Shown here in pieces: positions 11,879 to 24,635 of a stretch of 64,000 bases of DNA (position 1 is its first letter; each line of letters opens with the position of its first letter). The notes beneath the pieces were generated by a model that was given only the letters and a program-made list of their open reading frames with translations, ran no database searches and had not been told where the DNA came from. Source of the DNA: Caprella mutica (taxonomy: Eukaryota > Arthropoda > Malacostraca > Amphipoda > Caprellidae); contig CANNZV010000339.1 in NCBI GenBank assembly GCA_947561585.1, forward strand, positions 124,001-188,000, in the 5' to 3' direction. Made by a program: the position numbers and the translations under genes.

Positions 11879-12656
11879 CACATCCTACATTCATGAATGA
11901 AGAACAACTGAACATAGGAAAACATGTAAACAGTCGAAAAGGACTGAAAAGTCAGTGGTGAAGGTTGAAAATCCATGTCATTGCACTTGCTTTACCTGTC
12001 CATAAATTCATCAGAAGGAATATCCTTTATTAGAAAAGTCTAATAATCACCATAACCTCAGACTGTAAATAACCATATAATGTATAGACACATTTAAGGA
12101 ATGTGTCCCACTCCCTCCCATAAATCTTACTATATTGCTATGTTCCGTCCCTGTATTTACTTCTATTACTGTGTACTGCCTCTGATTCTAAGTTATTCTT
12201 AGTGCCTGTGTGCCACACATGTGTGACTGGCAAACACACAGAAAGTGTGTTAGTACACATGTTAACACAGGCACACACACAGAACATGCTGCAGTGTCTG
12301 TTAAAAAAAACTACGTAATCTAAAATGCATGAATCGATTCTCAACTAAATCATTAATTGTAACTTACTTATCATAAATTTATTCATTATTATTACTCAAT
12401 TATCATTTATATCTCACTTATCATCCATTTATTCGCGCATGGGAAAATAAATCTATTCATACATACAGCGCGTGAAAAGGCTCTTTACATTTCAAATGGT
12501 TTTTCATGAGGATGCCAAATTGAATTTTCATAATTTCTTCACAGATGCGAGAGCAAAATAAAGTGAGGAATGAACACTAAAATATACCAGCGACATGGAA
12601 AAATATGAATAACCAACAGCAGTTTGACAGTAACTTAATACTTAGGAATTTTCAAT
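11879..12656. other. No gene; CA/TG-rich tract
   Basis: Includes a stretch of alternating cacaca/tgtgtg words near 12205-12285. Nothing else identified. Confidence 0.5.
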
Positions 12657-13308
12657 TGACAGCGGAATACACTGACAGCGGAATACACTGACAGCAAAAT
12701 ACACTGGCAGCAGAATACACTGACAGCAGAATACACTGACAGCAGAATACACTGACAACAGAATACACTGACAGCAGAATACACTGACAGCGGAATACAC
12801 TGACAGCAGAATACACTGCCAGCAGAATACACTGGCAGCAGGATACACTGACAGCAGAATACACTGACAGTAGAATACACTGACAACAGAATACACTGAC
12901 AGCAGAATACACTGACAGCGGAATACACTGACAGCAGAATACACTGCCAGCAGAATACACTGGCAGCAGGATACACTGACAGCAGAATACACTGACAGCA
13001 GAATACACTGACAGCGGAATACACTGACAGCAGAATACACTGACAGCAGAATACTCTGACAACAGAATACACTGACAGCAGAATACACTGACAGCAGAAT
13101 ACACTGCCAGCAGAGTACACTGCCAGCAGAATACACTGACAGCAGAATACACTGACAGCAGAATACACTGGCAGCAGAATACACTGACAGCAGAATACAC
13201 TGACAGCAGAATACACTGACAGCAGAATACACTGCCAGCAGAGTACACTGACAGAAGAATACACTGACAGAAGAATACACTGACAGCAGAATACACTGAC
13301 AGCAGAAT
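12657..13308. repeat. 16-bp tandem array, about 41 units
   Basis: The unit is tgacagcagaatacac. First (12657) and last (13297) unit starts differ by exactly 40 x 16. Variation is by substitution only. It is open in all three minus frames because the unit has no stop. Confidence 0.97.
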
Positions 13309-14252
13309 CTTACCTATTTTAGAGAGAGAAGTCAGGCAATATCTCTCTCTATCTTACCTATTCTAGAGAGAGAAGTCAGGCAATATATCTCTCTCTATCT
13401 TACCTATTCTAGAGAGAGAAGTCAGGCAATACATCTCTCTCTATCTTACCTATTTTAGAGAGAGAAGTTAGGCAATATCTCTCTCTATCTTACCTATTCT
13501 AGAGAGAGAAGTCAGGCAATATATCTCTCTATCTTACCTATTCTAGAGAGAGAAGTCAGGCAATATATCTCTCTCTATCTTACCTATTCTAGAGAGAGAA
13601 GTCAGGCAATATATCTCTCTCTATCTTACCTATTCTAGGGAGAGAAGTCAGGCAATATATCTCTCTATCTTACCTATTCTAGAGAGAGAAGTCAGGCAAT
13701 ATCTCTCTCTATCTTACCTATTCTAGAGAGAGAAGTCAGGCAATATCTCTCTCTATCTTACCTATTCTAGAGAGAGAAGTCAGGCAATATATCTCTCTAT
13801 CTTACCTATTCTAGGGAGAGAAGTCAGGCAATATATCTCTCTCTATCTTACCTATTCTAGGGAGAGAAGTCAGGCAATATATCTCTCTCTATCTTACCTA
13901 TTCTAGAGAGAGAAGTCAGGCAATATCTCTCTCTATCTTACCTATTCTAGGGAGAGAAGTCAGGCAATATATCTCTCTCTATCTTACCTATTCTAGGGAG
14001 AGAAGTCAGGCAATATATCTCTCTATCTTACCTATTCTAGAGAGAGAAGTCAGGCAATATCTCTCTCTATCTTACCTATTCTAGAGAGAGAAGTCAGGCA
14101 ATATCTCTCTCTATCTTACCTATTCTAGAGAGAGAAGTCAGGCAATATCTCTCTCTATCTTACCTATTCTAGAGAGAGAAGTCAGGCAATATATCTCTCT
14201 ATCTTACCTATTCTAGAGAGAGAAGTCAGGCAATATATCTCTCCCTATCTTC
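13309..14252. repeat. 43-47-bp tandem array with GA/CT hairpins, about 21 units
   Basis: Each unit contains tcttacctattctagagaga followed by gaagtcaggcaata and a CT run. The words tctctctcta and tagagagaga are perfect 10-bp complements around a 12-nt loop. Length varies by CT dinucleotides. It abuts the 16-bp array directly. Confidence 0.95.
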
Positions 14253-14351
14253 AAAAAAGGACAGATTGCTCTCTGACTTTTCACTCGTATTGTGATGACT
14301 GCAAAGGACACGCACTAAAAACTCTGTCCGTTACACAGGGTAATCAATTGC

Positions 14352-14425
14352 ACTGAAACACTACAGAAAACACTACAGAAAACACTACAGAAAACACTAC
14401 AGAAAACACTACAGAAAACACTACA
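14352..14425. repeat. 12-bp tandem array, about 6 units
   Basis: The unit is acactacagaaa, repeated without interruption. Confidence 0.9.
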
Positions 14426-14429
14426 GAGA

Positions 14430-14825
14430 TATGAAGCACAGGTAATATTATTTTGTTCACGTTGTAATGGATATTTAAATGAGCATTAAAAACTATTTTA
14501 GATCCATGTAAGTAATGAATGAATTCTAAACACAAGAATACATTATGGAAGTGTCTTACAATAACTATACTCATTAAAATTAAATTGTAATTTAATTATA
14601 AATTGAAAAATATGAATTTAATCATATATGACATTTGTTCAATTAAAATTAATTAATTAATTTATACTTATTTCACAGTGTACTACAGTTAATGAATAAG
14701 AACACCCCACGATGTGTGAAATAATTAAACTAATTACACATATGTATATTCATGAGCAGAGGGCCAATTAGATTGCTGGCATACCAGATAATATACCCAA
14801 TTATAATATCCTCCTACACATTGTG
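14430..14825. other. AT-rich spacer, no feature
   Basis: Nothing recognisable between two arrays. Confidence 0.5.
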
Positions 14826-17800
14826 AGGAGGATACGCAAGGGAGGAGTGTACCCAAGAGAGGAGCATACCCAATAGAGGAGCATACCCAAGAGAGGAGCA
14901 TACCCAATAGAGGAGCATACCCAATAGAGGAGCATACCCAATAGAGGAGCATACCCAATAGAGGAGCATACCCAATAGAGGAGTATACCCAATAGAGGAG
15001 CATACCCAATAGAGGAGCATACCCAATAGAGGAGCATACCCAATAGAGGAGCATACCCAATAGAGGAGCATACCCAATAGAGGAGCATACCCAATAGAGG
15101 AGCATACCCAATAGAGGAGCATACCTAATAGAGGAGCATACCTAATAGAGGAGCATACCCAATAGAGGAGCATACCCAATAGAGGAGCATACCTAATAGA
15201 GGAGCATACCTAATAGAGGAGCATACCCAATAGAGGAGCATACCCAATAGAGGAGCATACCCAATAGAGGAGCATACCCAATAGAGGAGCATACCCAATA
15301 GAGGAGCATACCCAATAGAGGAGCATACCCAATAGAGGAGCATACCCAATAGAGGAGCATACCCAATAGAGGAGCATACCCAATAGAGGAGCATACCCAA
15401 TAGAGGAGCATACCCAATAGAGGAGCATACCCAATAGAGGAGCATACCCAATAGAGGAGCATACCCAATAGAGGAGCATACCTAATAGAGGAGCATACCT
15501 AATAGAGGAGCATACCTAATAGAGGAGCATACCCAATAGAGGAGCATACCCAATAGAAGAGCATACCCAATAGAGGAGCATACCCAATAGAGGAGCATAC
15601 CTAATAGAGGAGCATACCCAATAGAGGAGCATACCCAATAGAGGAGCATACCCAATAGAGGAGCATACCCAATAGAAGAGCATACCTAATAGAGGAGCAT
15701 ACCTAATAGAGGAGCATACCTAATAGAGGAGCATACCCAATAGAGGAGCATACCCAATAGAAGAGCATACCCAATAGAGGAGCATACCCAATAGAAGAGC
15801 ATACCCAATAGAAGAGCATACCCAATAGAGGAGCATACCCAATAGAGGAGCATACCCAATAGAGGAGCATACCCAATAGAGGAGCATACCCAATAGAGGA
15901 GCATACCCAATAGAGGAGCATACCTAATAGAGGAGCATACCTAATAGAGGAGCATACCCTATAGAGGAGCATACCCAATAGAGGAGCATACCCAATAGAG
16001 GAGCATACCTAATAGAGGAGCATACCTAATAGAGGAGCATACCCAATAGAGGAGCATACCCAATAGAGGAGCATACCCAATAGAGGAGCATACCCAATAG
16101 AGGAGCATACCCAATAGAGGAGTATACCCAATAGAGGAGCATACCCAATAGAGGAGCATACCCAATAGAGGAGCATACCCAATAGAGGAGCATACCCAAT
16201 AGAAGAGCATACCTAATAGAGGAGCATACCCAATAGAGGAGTATACCCAATAGAGGAGCATACCCAATAGAGGAGCATACCCAATAGAAGAGCATACCTA
16301 ATAGAGGAGCATACCTAATAGAGGAGCATACCTAATAGAGGAGCATACCCAATAGAGGAGCATACCCAATAGAAGAGCATACCTAATAGAGGAGCATACC
16401 CAATAGAGGATCATACCCAATAGAGGAGCATACCCAATAGAAGAGCATACCTAATAGAGGAGCATACCTAATAGAGGAGCATACCTAATAGAGGAGCATA
16501 CCTAATAGAGGAGCATACCCAATAAAGAAGCATACCCAATAGAAGAGCATACCCAATAGAGGAGCATACCCAATAGAAGAGCATACCTAATAGAGGAGCA
16601 TACTCAATAGAGGAGCATACCCAATAGAGGAGCATACCCAATAGAAGAGCATACCTAATAGAGGAGCATACCTAATAGAGGAGCATACCCAATAGAGGAG
16701 CATACCCAATAGAGGAGCATACCCAATAGAGGAGCATACCCAATAGAAGAGCATACCCAATAGAGGAGCATACCCAATAGAAGAGCATACCCAATAGAAG
16801 AGCATACCCAATAGAGGAGCATACCCAATAGAGGAGCATACCCAATAGAGGAGTATACCCAATAGAGGAGCATACCCAATAGAGGAGCATACCCAATAGA
16901 GTAGCATACCCAATAGAGGAGCATACCTAATAGAGGAGCATACCTAATAGAGGAGCATACCCAATAGAGGAGCATACCCAATAGAGGAGCATACCCAATA
17001 GAGGAGCATACCCAATAGAGGAGCATACCCAATAGAGGAGTATACCCAATAGAGGAGCATACCCAATAGAGGAGCATACCCAATAGAGGAGCATACCCAA
17101 TAGAAGAGCATACCCAATAGAAGAGCATACCCAATAGAGGAGCATACCCAATAGAAGAGCATACCTAATAGAGGAGCATACCTAATAGAGGAGCATACCT
17201 AATAGAGGAGCATACCCAATAGAGGAGCATACCCAATAGAAGAGCATACCCAATAGAAGAGCATACCCAATAGAGGAGCATACCCAATAGAGGAGCATAC
17301 CCAATAGAGGAGTATACCCAATAGAGGAGCATACCCAATAGAGGAGCATACCCAATAGAAGAGCATACCCAATAGAGGAGCATACCCAATAGAGGAGCAT
17401 ACCCAATAGAGGAGCATACCCAATAGAGGAGCATACCTAATAGAGGAGCATACCCAATAGAGGAGCATACCCAATAGAAGAGCATACCCAATAGAGGAGC
17501 ATACTTAATAGAGGAGCATACCTAATAGAGGAGCATACCTAATAGAGGAGCATACCCAATAGAGGAGCATACCCAATAGAGGAGAATACCCAATAGAGGA
17601 GCATACCCAATAGAGGAGTATACCCAATAGAGGAGTATACCCAATAGAGGAGCATACCCAATAGAGGAGCATACCCAATAGAGGAGCAAACGCAATAGAG
17701 GAGCATACCCAATAGAAGAGCATACCTAATAGAGGAGCATACCCAATAGAGGAGTATACCCAATAGAGGAGCATACCCAATAGAGGAGCATACCCAATAG

Positions 17801-18208
17801 AAGAGCATACCTAATAGAGGAGCATACCTAATAGAGAAGCATACCTAATAGAGGAGCATACCCAATAGAGGAGCATACCCAATAGAAGAGCATACCTAAT
17901 AGAGGAGCATACCCAATAGAGGAGCATACCCAATAGAGGAGCATACCCAATAGAGAAGCATACCCAATAGAGGAGCATACCCAATAGAGGAGCATACCCA
18001 ATAGAGGAGCATACCCAATAGAGGAGTATACCCAATAGAGGAGCATACCCAATAGAGGAGCATTCCCAATAGAGGAGCATACCCAATAGAGGAGCATACC
18101 TAATAGAGGAGCATACCCAATAGAGGAGCATACCTAATAGAGGAGCATACCCAATAGAGGAGCATACCTAATAGAGGAGCATACCCAATAGAGGAGCATA
18201 CCCAACAG
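14826..18208. repeat. 17-bp minisatellite, 199 units, indel-free
   Basis: The unit is aggagcatacccaatag. Start positions 14826 and 18192 differ by 198 x 17 exactly, and every marked variant (the agtata type at 14982, 16121, 16240, 16852, 17039, 17311, 17617, 17634, 17753, 18025) stays in the same phase. Variation is limited mainly to C/T in ccc/cct and G/A in gagg/gaag. First units are the most diverged. Confidence 0.98.
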
Positions 18209-18298
18209 TCTAGCAAACACAAATATACTCCTCATACCCCAGTTCATGGCATACCTCATCAAACATTACTATATAGGCATAAACATTAACATATACCT

Positions 18299-18392
18299 TA
18301 TAATACCTCATCATACCTCATCATACCTCATCATACCTCATCATACCTCATCATACCTCATCATACCTCATCATACCTCATCATACCTAAAC
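18299..18392. repeat. 10-bp tandem array, about 9 units
   Basis: The unit is tcatcatacc, nearly identical throughout. Confidence 0.93.
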
Positions 18393-19228
18393 CTTTCCCT
18401 TAGCATTTCTCCAAGTTATGAACTCATCCCTAAAAATACTTATCACGTAAACCAAACAAATGCGCAATGCACTAGATAAATAAACTAGTGATATGATGTC
18501 ACAGAATATACACTAGCACAGTCTACCCATTGCTAAGTAATGTGCTTAGTTACCTCAGGAATAACTGTCCAGGGAAAAGAATGCTATTGACATATGTATT
18601 CTAACTCAGTATTATGAAGCTAATAATTGTAAAGGTGATTAGAAAAAAAATCGCAATGTAACAAAAATAAAAAATATTATAAAATATATCATAAATTTTT
18701 ATAGTATTGAATTTGAATGAAGTAAATATTGACAATTTTATTTTAAAGTATTTTACAATATTTTACTATAATTTACAATATATAAAATTAATTTACAAAA
18801 TTTTAAAGTAATCACTATATATTAAAGTAATTCAAAATATTTTAAAGTAGTTTACTAAATTTTAAAGCAATTTACGATAGTTTAAAGTAGTCTACAACCA
18901 CTTTCTTGCTAAAATGTCAGGTCAATGAACGATACTATCTTCATACAACATTTAATACTTATTAATTCGTTATTAAAATTAGATTATGCTAAACAGAATG
19001 TAGTGATATACTACATACTATACAGCTAAACACTTTGTTTGTTTAATTTGATACATCAGTAATCTTTAAACAGGTCTTAGATTAATTATTACTAACTAAT
19101 TTCTAAGATAAAATTTACCATATCCATAAAATGATGTTAGTGGATAAATTCACGGATTTTAATACTAATGTAAAATTATTTTACCAGAAATACACAAGAA
19201 CAACTTAAGAATTTGCTACTTCCATTCT
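18393..19228. other. AT-rich stretch with loosely repeated tttaaagta words
   Basis: About 18720-18900 shows a decayed repeat of attttaaagtaatttac-like words; otherwise nothing. Confidence 0.45.
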
Positions 19229-19664
19229 AGCCCAAGCAGAGCTGCTAATTGTAACACCCAGCACTCAATAGCTACCCAAGCAGAGCTAACTGTAACACCC
19301 AGCACTCAACAGCTACCCAAGCAAAGGTAATTGTAACACCCAGCACTCAATAGCTACCCAAGCATTGCTAATTGTAACACCAAGCACTCAATAGCTACCC
19401 AAGCAGAGCAAATTCTAACACCCAGCACTCAATAACTACCAAAGCAGAGGTAATTGTAACACCCAGCACTCAATAGATACCCAAGCAGAGCTAATTGTAA
19501 CACCCAGCACTCAATAGCTACCCAAGCATTGCTAATTCTAACACCCAGCACTCAATAGCTACCCAAGCATTGCTAATTCTAACACCCAGCACTCAATAGC
19601 TACCCAAGCATTGCTAATTCTAACACCCAGCACTCAATAGCTACCCAAGCACAGCTAATTGTAA
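19229..19664. repeat. 41-bp tandem array, about 11 units
   Basis: The unit contains gctacccaagcagagctaat, then tgtaacacccagcactcaat. Two main variants differ at cagagc versus cattgc. Confidence 0.93.
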
Positions 19665-19888
19665 GCTGTTTACCCAGCTAAATGATATCGAGAAGGGTTT
19701 TCAATAGAGATGGCTTTATATTTGTGTGCATAAGATGCTATCAATACAAAGAGTCAACTGTATAATAATGTGCGTGAATGATCGATATAACACTCCCACC
19801 TAAAGATAGTAAAGGCCTTGCACTAGAAACAACTTGGAGATTTAATTGAAGAAAGTTGTTAAATGATATGTTTGATTTCGTATAATTA

Positions 19889-20008
19889 TGTTAAGTTACG
19901 AATTATCGGCCTGTTTCACATATTCGGTCACATAATTAATTGTTATTATATCGTTTTTAATTATATGACCGAAGATGTGAAACCGACCGATAATTCGTAA
20001 CTTACCCT
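19889..20008. mobile_element. MITE family 1, copy 2
   Basis: Right end taattcgtaacttaccc followed by TA; left end ttaagttacgaattatcgg with two changes. It lacks a large core and is the shortest complete copy. Confidence 0.9.
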
Positions 20009-20321
20009 ATATAGTTACAATTCACTAATCAATAGTTATTTAACTATAAATAATAATAAAACTTTTTTTAATTTTAGGATCTGGAATGAATTAATTCCAA
20101 CCACAGATCGATAATTTGATTTCTGTCGATAATGTGTACATTCCCACTTAAAAGAAAACATTAAAAGAAAGGACACAGTAAATGTCTCAGACCTACAGAG
20201 TGTTCAGTGGATATAAGGTATTTAAGTACAGACTCTCTCTATACAGTCTGATATACCGTATACAGTACACTGAACTGTATACGGTACTAAATCATACTAT
20301 ACTAGATAATACACTATACTA

Positions 20322-20527
20322 GGGTAAGTTACCAATTATCGGACAGTTACACATATTCGTTCAAATAAGAGTCTTTTTAAATATTTTAACTAATATTTAC
20401 TATTGTTTGATACCTGTAGGAGTAGGTATCATGGATGCCATTTAAAATAACGAATTAAAATGTTAAATATATTATTTTCAAACATAACCGAAAAATGTGG
20501 AGCTGTTCAATGATTCGTAACTTACCC
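20322..20527. mobile_element. MITE family 1, copy 3
   Basis: gggtaagttaccaattatcg on the left, gattcgtaacttaccc on the right, TA on both sides. The interior holds a partly deleted ggtatcatgga core. Confidence 0.9.
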
Positions 20528-20609
20528 TATAAGGGCATATAATGCCATATATGATCATAAATCACTGTTAGGTTTGTCAAATATTTTGTTACAATAATAT
20601 TACTGAAAT

Positions 20610-20716
20610 GTTGTCACACGGGGAGTTTTTAACAAAAAACATACGTTTTTTCAGTCGTTTTTAAGCAGTATTTTATTTGGTGCGGCATGAGAAAAACGAC
20701 CGTGTGAAAGGGGGCT
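20610..20716. mobile_element. Candidate short MITE with CACACGG ends
   Basis: Left tgtcacacgggg...ttttt and right aaaaacgaccgtgtgaaag are imperfect inverted repeats. Family is not identifiable and the target duplication is unclear. Confidence 0.4.
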
Positions 20717-20911
20717 TAAGACTTTTTCTTGAACTCTTCACTAATCATCTCAAAATATTAGACGAAAGCAATGACGTGTTTTTTACAAGAAGTAAAAATT
20801 CCCCATCAATATTTGATATCAAACGTACCTTACGAAGATGTTTTGCTATGAGCTAAAGTAGCCTCTCTTCCGCTAAGCTACTCTGCCTGCAAAGAAAAAG
20901 ACACAGCATTA

Positions 20912-21179
20912 AGGGTCGTACACACAGGATTTATTAAGTCTTTCCACCAGACTTTTTGCTAAGCTCCTCCTACATTTTGCACAAGATTTTTGATTTATAT
21001 GAAAAGTTGGTATTTTCTATTTGGTATCCATGATACCTGCAGGTATCATAGATACCAACTGAAATAAAAAATAATCATATCGTTTTTTCTTATATATTTC
21101 CAAAATCTTGTGGAAAAAGTAGGAGGAGCTTAGCAAAAGTCTGGTGGAAAGACTTAAAAAATCCTGTGTGTACGGCCCT
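20912..21179. mobile_element. MITE family 2 (PIF/Harbinger-like), copy 1
   Basis: Ends agggtcgtacacacaggatt and the complement of agggccgtacacacaggatt, followed by the shared word ctaagctcctcctac. Flanked by TTA on both sides (20909-20911 and 21180-21182), a 3-bp TWA duplication typical of PIF/Harbinger. Its centre is a 38-bp near-perfect palindrome (21021-21058) also seen in family 1. Confidence 0.8.
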
Positions 21180-21514
21180 TTACAAACGAGGCATCAAAAA
21201 GATACTAATGGATTGAGAGATTTATAAAGTTGAACATATTGGTAGGCAGGATTATCAATTAGCTATTTTTGACGTAAATAAGTCTAATGCATTAAATCTT
21301 TATAGTAATGAAGCGATGGGACGTAAATCAAGCGAGTATTGGAACGAATAGAACGTCTGTTCTTTATTAGAGATAATAGATAATTAAATGAATGGAAGTA
21401 ATAGAAAATAATCAGAGATGATTATCTGCAATTGATGACTCAGATTCTCTGTGAAAAATTAGATATCGAAATAATTAATTAATTAATTAAAATTATTCTT
21501 TTAAGAAAGGCTGA

Positions 21515-23277
21515 GTAACACTACAGAAAGTGCTCGTATTCGGTATCACTACAAAGTGCTCAAGTTCGAAAAACTACACTGTGCTCGTGTTCGATAACAC
21601 TAAAGACAGTGCTCACGTTCGATAACATTATAAACAGTGCTCGTATTCGGTACCACTACAAAGTGCTCGATTTCGGAAAACTACAAACTGTGTTAGTGTT
21701 CGGTAACACAATAAACAGTGTTCGTGTTCGATAACGAAATAAACATTGTTCGTGTTTGATAACACAATAAACATTGTTCGTGTTCGATAACATAATAAAC
21801 ATTGCTCGTGATCGATAACACAATAAACATTGCTCGTGATCGATAAAACAATAGAAATTGCTCGTGTTCGATAACACAATAAACATTGCTCGTGTTCGAT
21901 AACACAATAAACATTGCTCGTGTTCGATAACACAGTAAAGAGGGCACGTGTTCGGTAACACAATAAACTGTACTCGTGTTCGGTAACACAATAAACATTG
22001 CTCGTGTTTGATAACACAATAAACATTGCTCGTGTTCGATAAAACAATAGAAATTGCTCGTGTTCGATAACACAATAAACATTGCTCGTGTTCGATAACA
22101 CAATAAACATTGCTCGTGTTCGATAACACAGTAAAGAGGGCACGTGTTCGGTAACACAATAAACTGTACTCGTGTTCGGTAACACAATAAACATTGCTCG
22201 TGTTCGATAACACAATAAACATTGCTCGTGTTCGATAACACAGTAAAGAGGGCACGTGTTCGGTAACACAATAAACTGTACTCGTGTTCGGTAACACAAT
22301 AAACATTGCTCGTGTTTGATAACACAATAAACATTGCTCGTGTTCGGTAATACAATAAACATTGCTCGTGTTTGATAACACAATAAACATTGCTCGTGTT
22401 CGATAAAACAATAGAAATTGCTCGTGTTCGATAACACAATAAACAGAGTTCGTGTTCGATAACACTATAAACAGAGTTCGTGTTCGGTAACACAATAAAC
22501 TGTGATCGTGTTCGGTAACACAATAAACTGTAATCGTGTTCGGTAACACAATAAACTGTAATCGTGTTCGGTAACACAATAAACAGTGTTTGTGTTCGAT
22601 AACAAAATATACATTGCTCGTGTTCGATAACACAACAAACATTACTCGTGTTCGGTATAACTACAAACAGTACTCATGTTCGGTATAACTACAAACAGTG
22701 CTCGTGTTCGGCACCACTACAAACAGTGCTCGTGTTCGGTATAACTACAAACAGTGCTCGTGTTCGGCACCACTACAAACAGTGCTCGTTTTCGGTATAA
22801 CTACAAACAGTGGTCGTGTTCGGTATAACTACAAACAGTGCTCGTGTTCGATAACACAGTAAAGAGGGCACGTGTTCGGTAACACAATAAACTGTACTCG
22901 TGTTCGGTAACACAATAAACATTGCTCGTGTTTGATAACACAATAAACATTGCTCGTGTTCGGTAATACAATAAACAGTGTTCGTGTTCGATAGCACTAC
23001 AAACAGTACTCGTATTCGGCACCACTACAAACAGTGCTCGTGTTCGATATTACTACAAACAGTGCTCGTATTCGGCACCACTACAAACAGTGCTCGTATT
23101 CGGCACCACTACAAATAGTGCTCGTGTTCGATATAACTACAAACAGTGCTCGTATTCGGCACCACTACAAACAGTGCTCGTATTCGGCACCACTACAAAC
23201 AGTGCTCGTATTCGGCACCACTACAAACAGTGCTCGTATTCGGCACCACTACAAATAGTGCTCGTGGTGTTCGATAG
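21515..23277. repeat. 28-bp minisatellite, about 63 units, with higher-order structure
   Basis: The unit reads roughly aacacaataaacattgctcg then tgttcgat. A marked variant (gagggcacg) recurs at 21942, 22138, 22250 and 22866, spacings of 7, 4 and 22 units exactly. The right third is dominated by a different variant (ctacaaacagtgctcgtatt). Confidence 0.95.
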
Positions 23278-23858
23278 CTGTTAAGCCAAACCACAAAATG
23301 TTACTCCTAAATATTTCCTATCTGGTAATTTTCAAGAGGAGTTTATTGGATTAAGGAGTATGAAAAATAGATCCCACTAGCCAAAGAAAACCTTAATATT
23401 CTTATATAATATTCTATGAGGAAGATTTATAAAAGTTTTAGCGTCAGTAAACGAGGAAAGAATGAACTTTCTGAGCTATCATGACGTGGCATATTTCTAT
23501 CGAAATCATTTAACAGCCTCCAAGGAAAATAACATCAGTAAAAATTTAACAAGAGTGCAAAATCACACCTGGAAAATTAATTCTTATTTTATCACTATAG
23601 CAATGAAATTATAGAAAATTATATTATTTATTCAAAGTTATAATAGTATTTGATATTCTTTTTTTCTTAATTTTTGTATCTATAAAATACAGAAATTATG
23701 ACACTTTAAAATTCAGTGTTTATAACTTAAATTTTAAAATATTTGTATTCAAATTCAAAGCAAAGATAATACATAACCATATCATCAATATGTAAGCTTA
23801 TATTTCAGTTTACTTCTGTATCATATTATACTAATAAACATTATTATTATTTCGAAAG
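23278..23858. other. AT-rich stretch, no feature
   Basis: No recognisable coding or repeat. Confidence 0.5.
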
Positions 23859-24141
23859 GATAGAGTTGCCAATTGCCATTAATAATCTTATATCCCAATG
23901 ATAGAGTTGCCAATTGCCATTAATAATGCTATATCCCAATGATAGAGTTGCCAATTGCCATTAATAATGCTATATCCCAATGATAGAGTTGCCAATTGCC
24001 AGTAATAATGCTATATCCCAATGATAGAGTTGCCAATTGCCATTAATAATGCTATATCCCAATGATAGAGTTGCCAATTGCCATTAATAATGCTATATCC
24101 CAATGATAGAGTTGCCAATTGCCATTAATAATGCTATCCCA
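23859..24141. repeat. 41-bp tandem array, 7 units
   Basis: The unit begins gatagagttgccaattgcca and ends ctatatcccaat; nearly identical copies. Confidence 0.95.
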
Positions 24142-24425
24142 AGACTGTTGAAGATCTCTCGGTATAGATGGCACAGCTGATGTACGGCAGTTGCAAACAA
24201 CTCCGCAAGTTTGAGGCGTATAGAAACTGCAGCAGATGTGCCTAATTAATTATGACTAACTTGGCAACACTGGCATCGTCTTTATTATTTAGTGCACTAA
24301 AACAAAAATAGGGATCATAATTTTTAATCCTTGTATTAATACAGAGTGAGTAATAATTTGAACGGGGTTTACAAACATTATTGATCCATATGATATATTG
24401 GAAATAATATTTTTGAAGTAGAATA

Positions 24426-24635
24426 GAGTAAGTTCTGAATTAACGGTCAGTCCCACATATTCGGACATACAAGAAAATACGATATGATAATTATTATTTC
24501 AGTAGGATTGGTTGAGTAAAGACAACCAACCCGGGTTGTTTTTACTCAACCAATCCTACTGAAATAATTATTATCATATCGTTTTTTCTTATATGTCCGA
24601 AGATGTGGAACTGACCGATAGTTCGGAACTTACCC
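24426..24635. mobile_element. MITE family 1, copy 4: near full-length palindrome
   Basis: Ends gagtaagttctgaattaacg and the family right end, with TA before the left end. The core is an inverted repeat around cccggg with arms containing tcaaccaatcctactg. Nearly the whole 210 bp folds on itself. Confidence 0.9.

Noticed and set aside
14826..18208. CRISPR-like array
   Set aside because: Units are contiguous with no unique spacers, and the DNA is eukaryotic.
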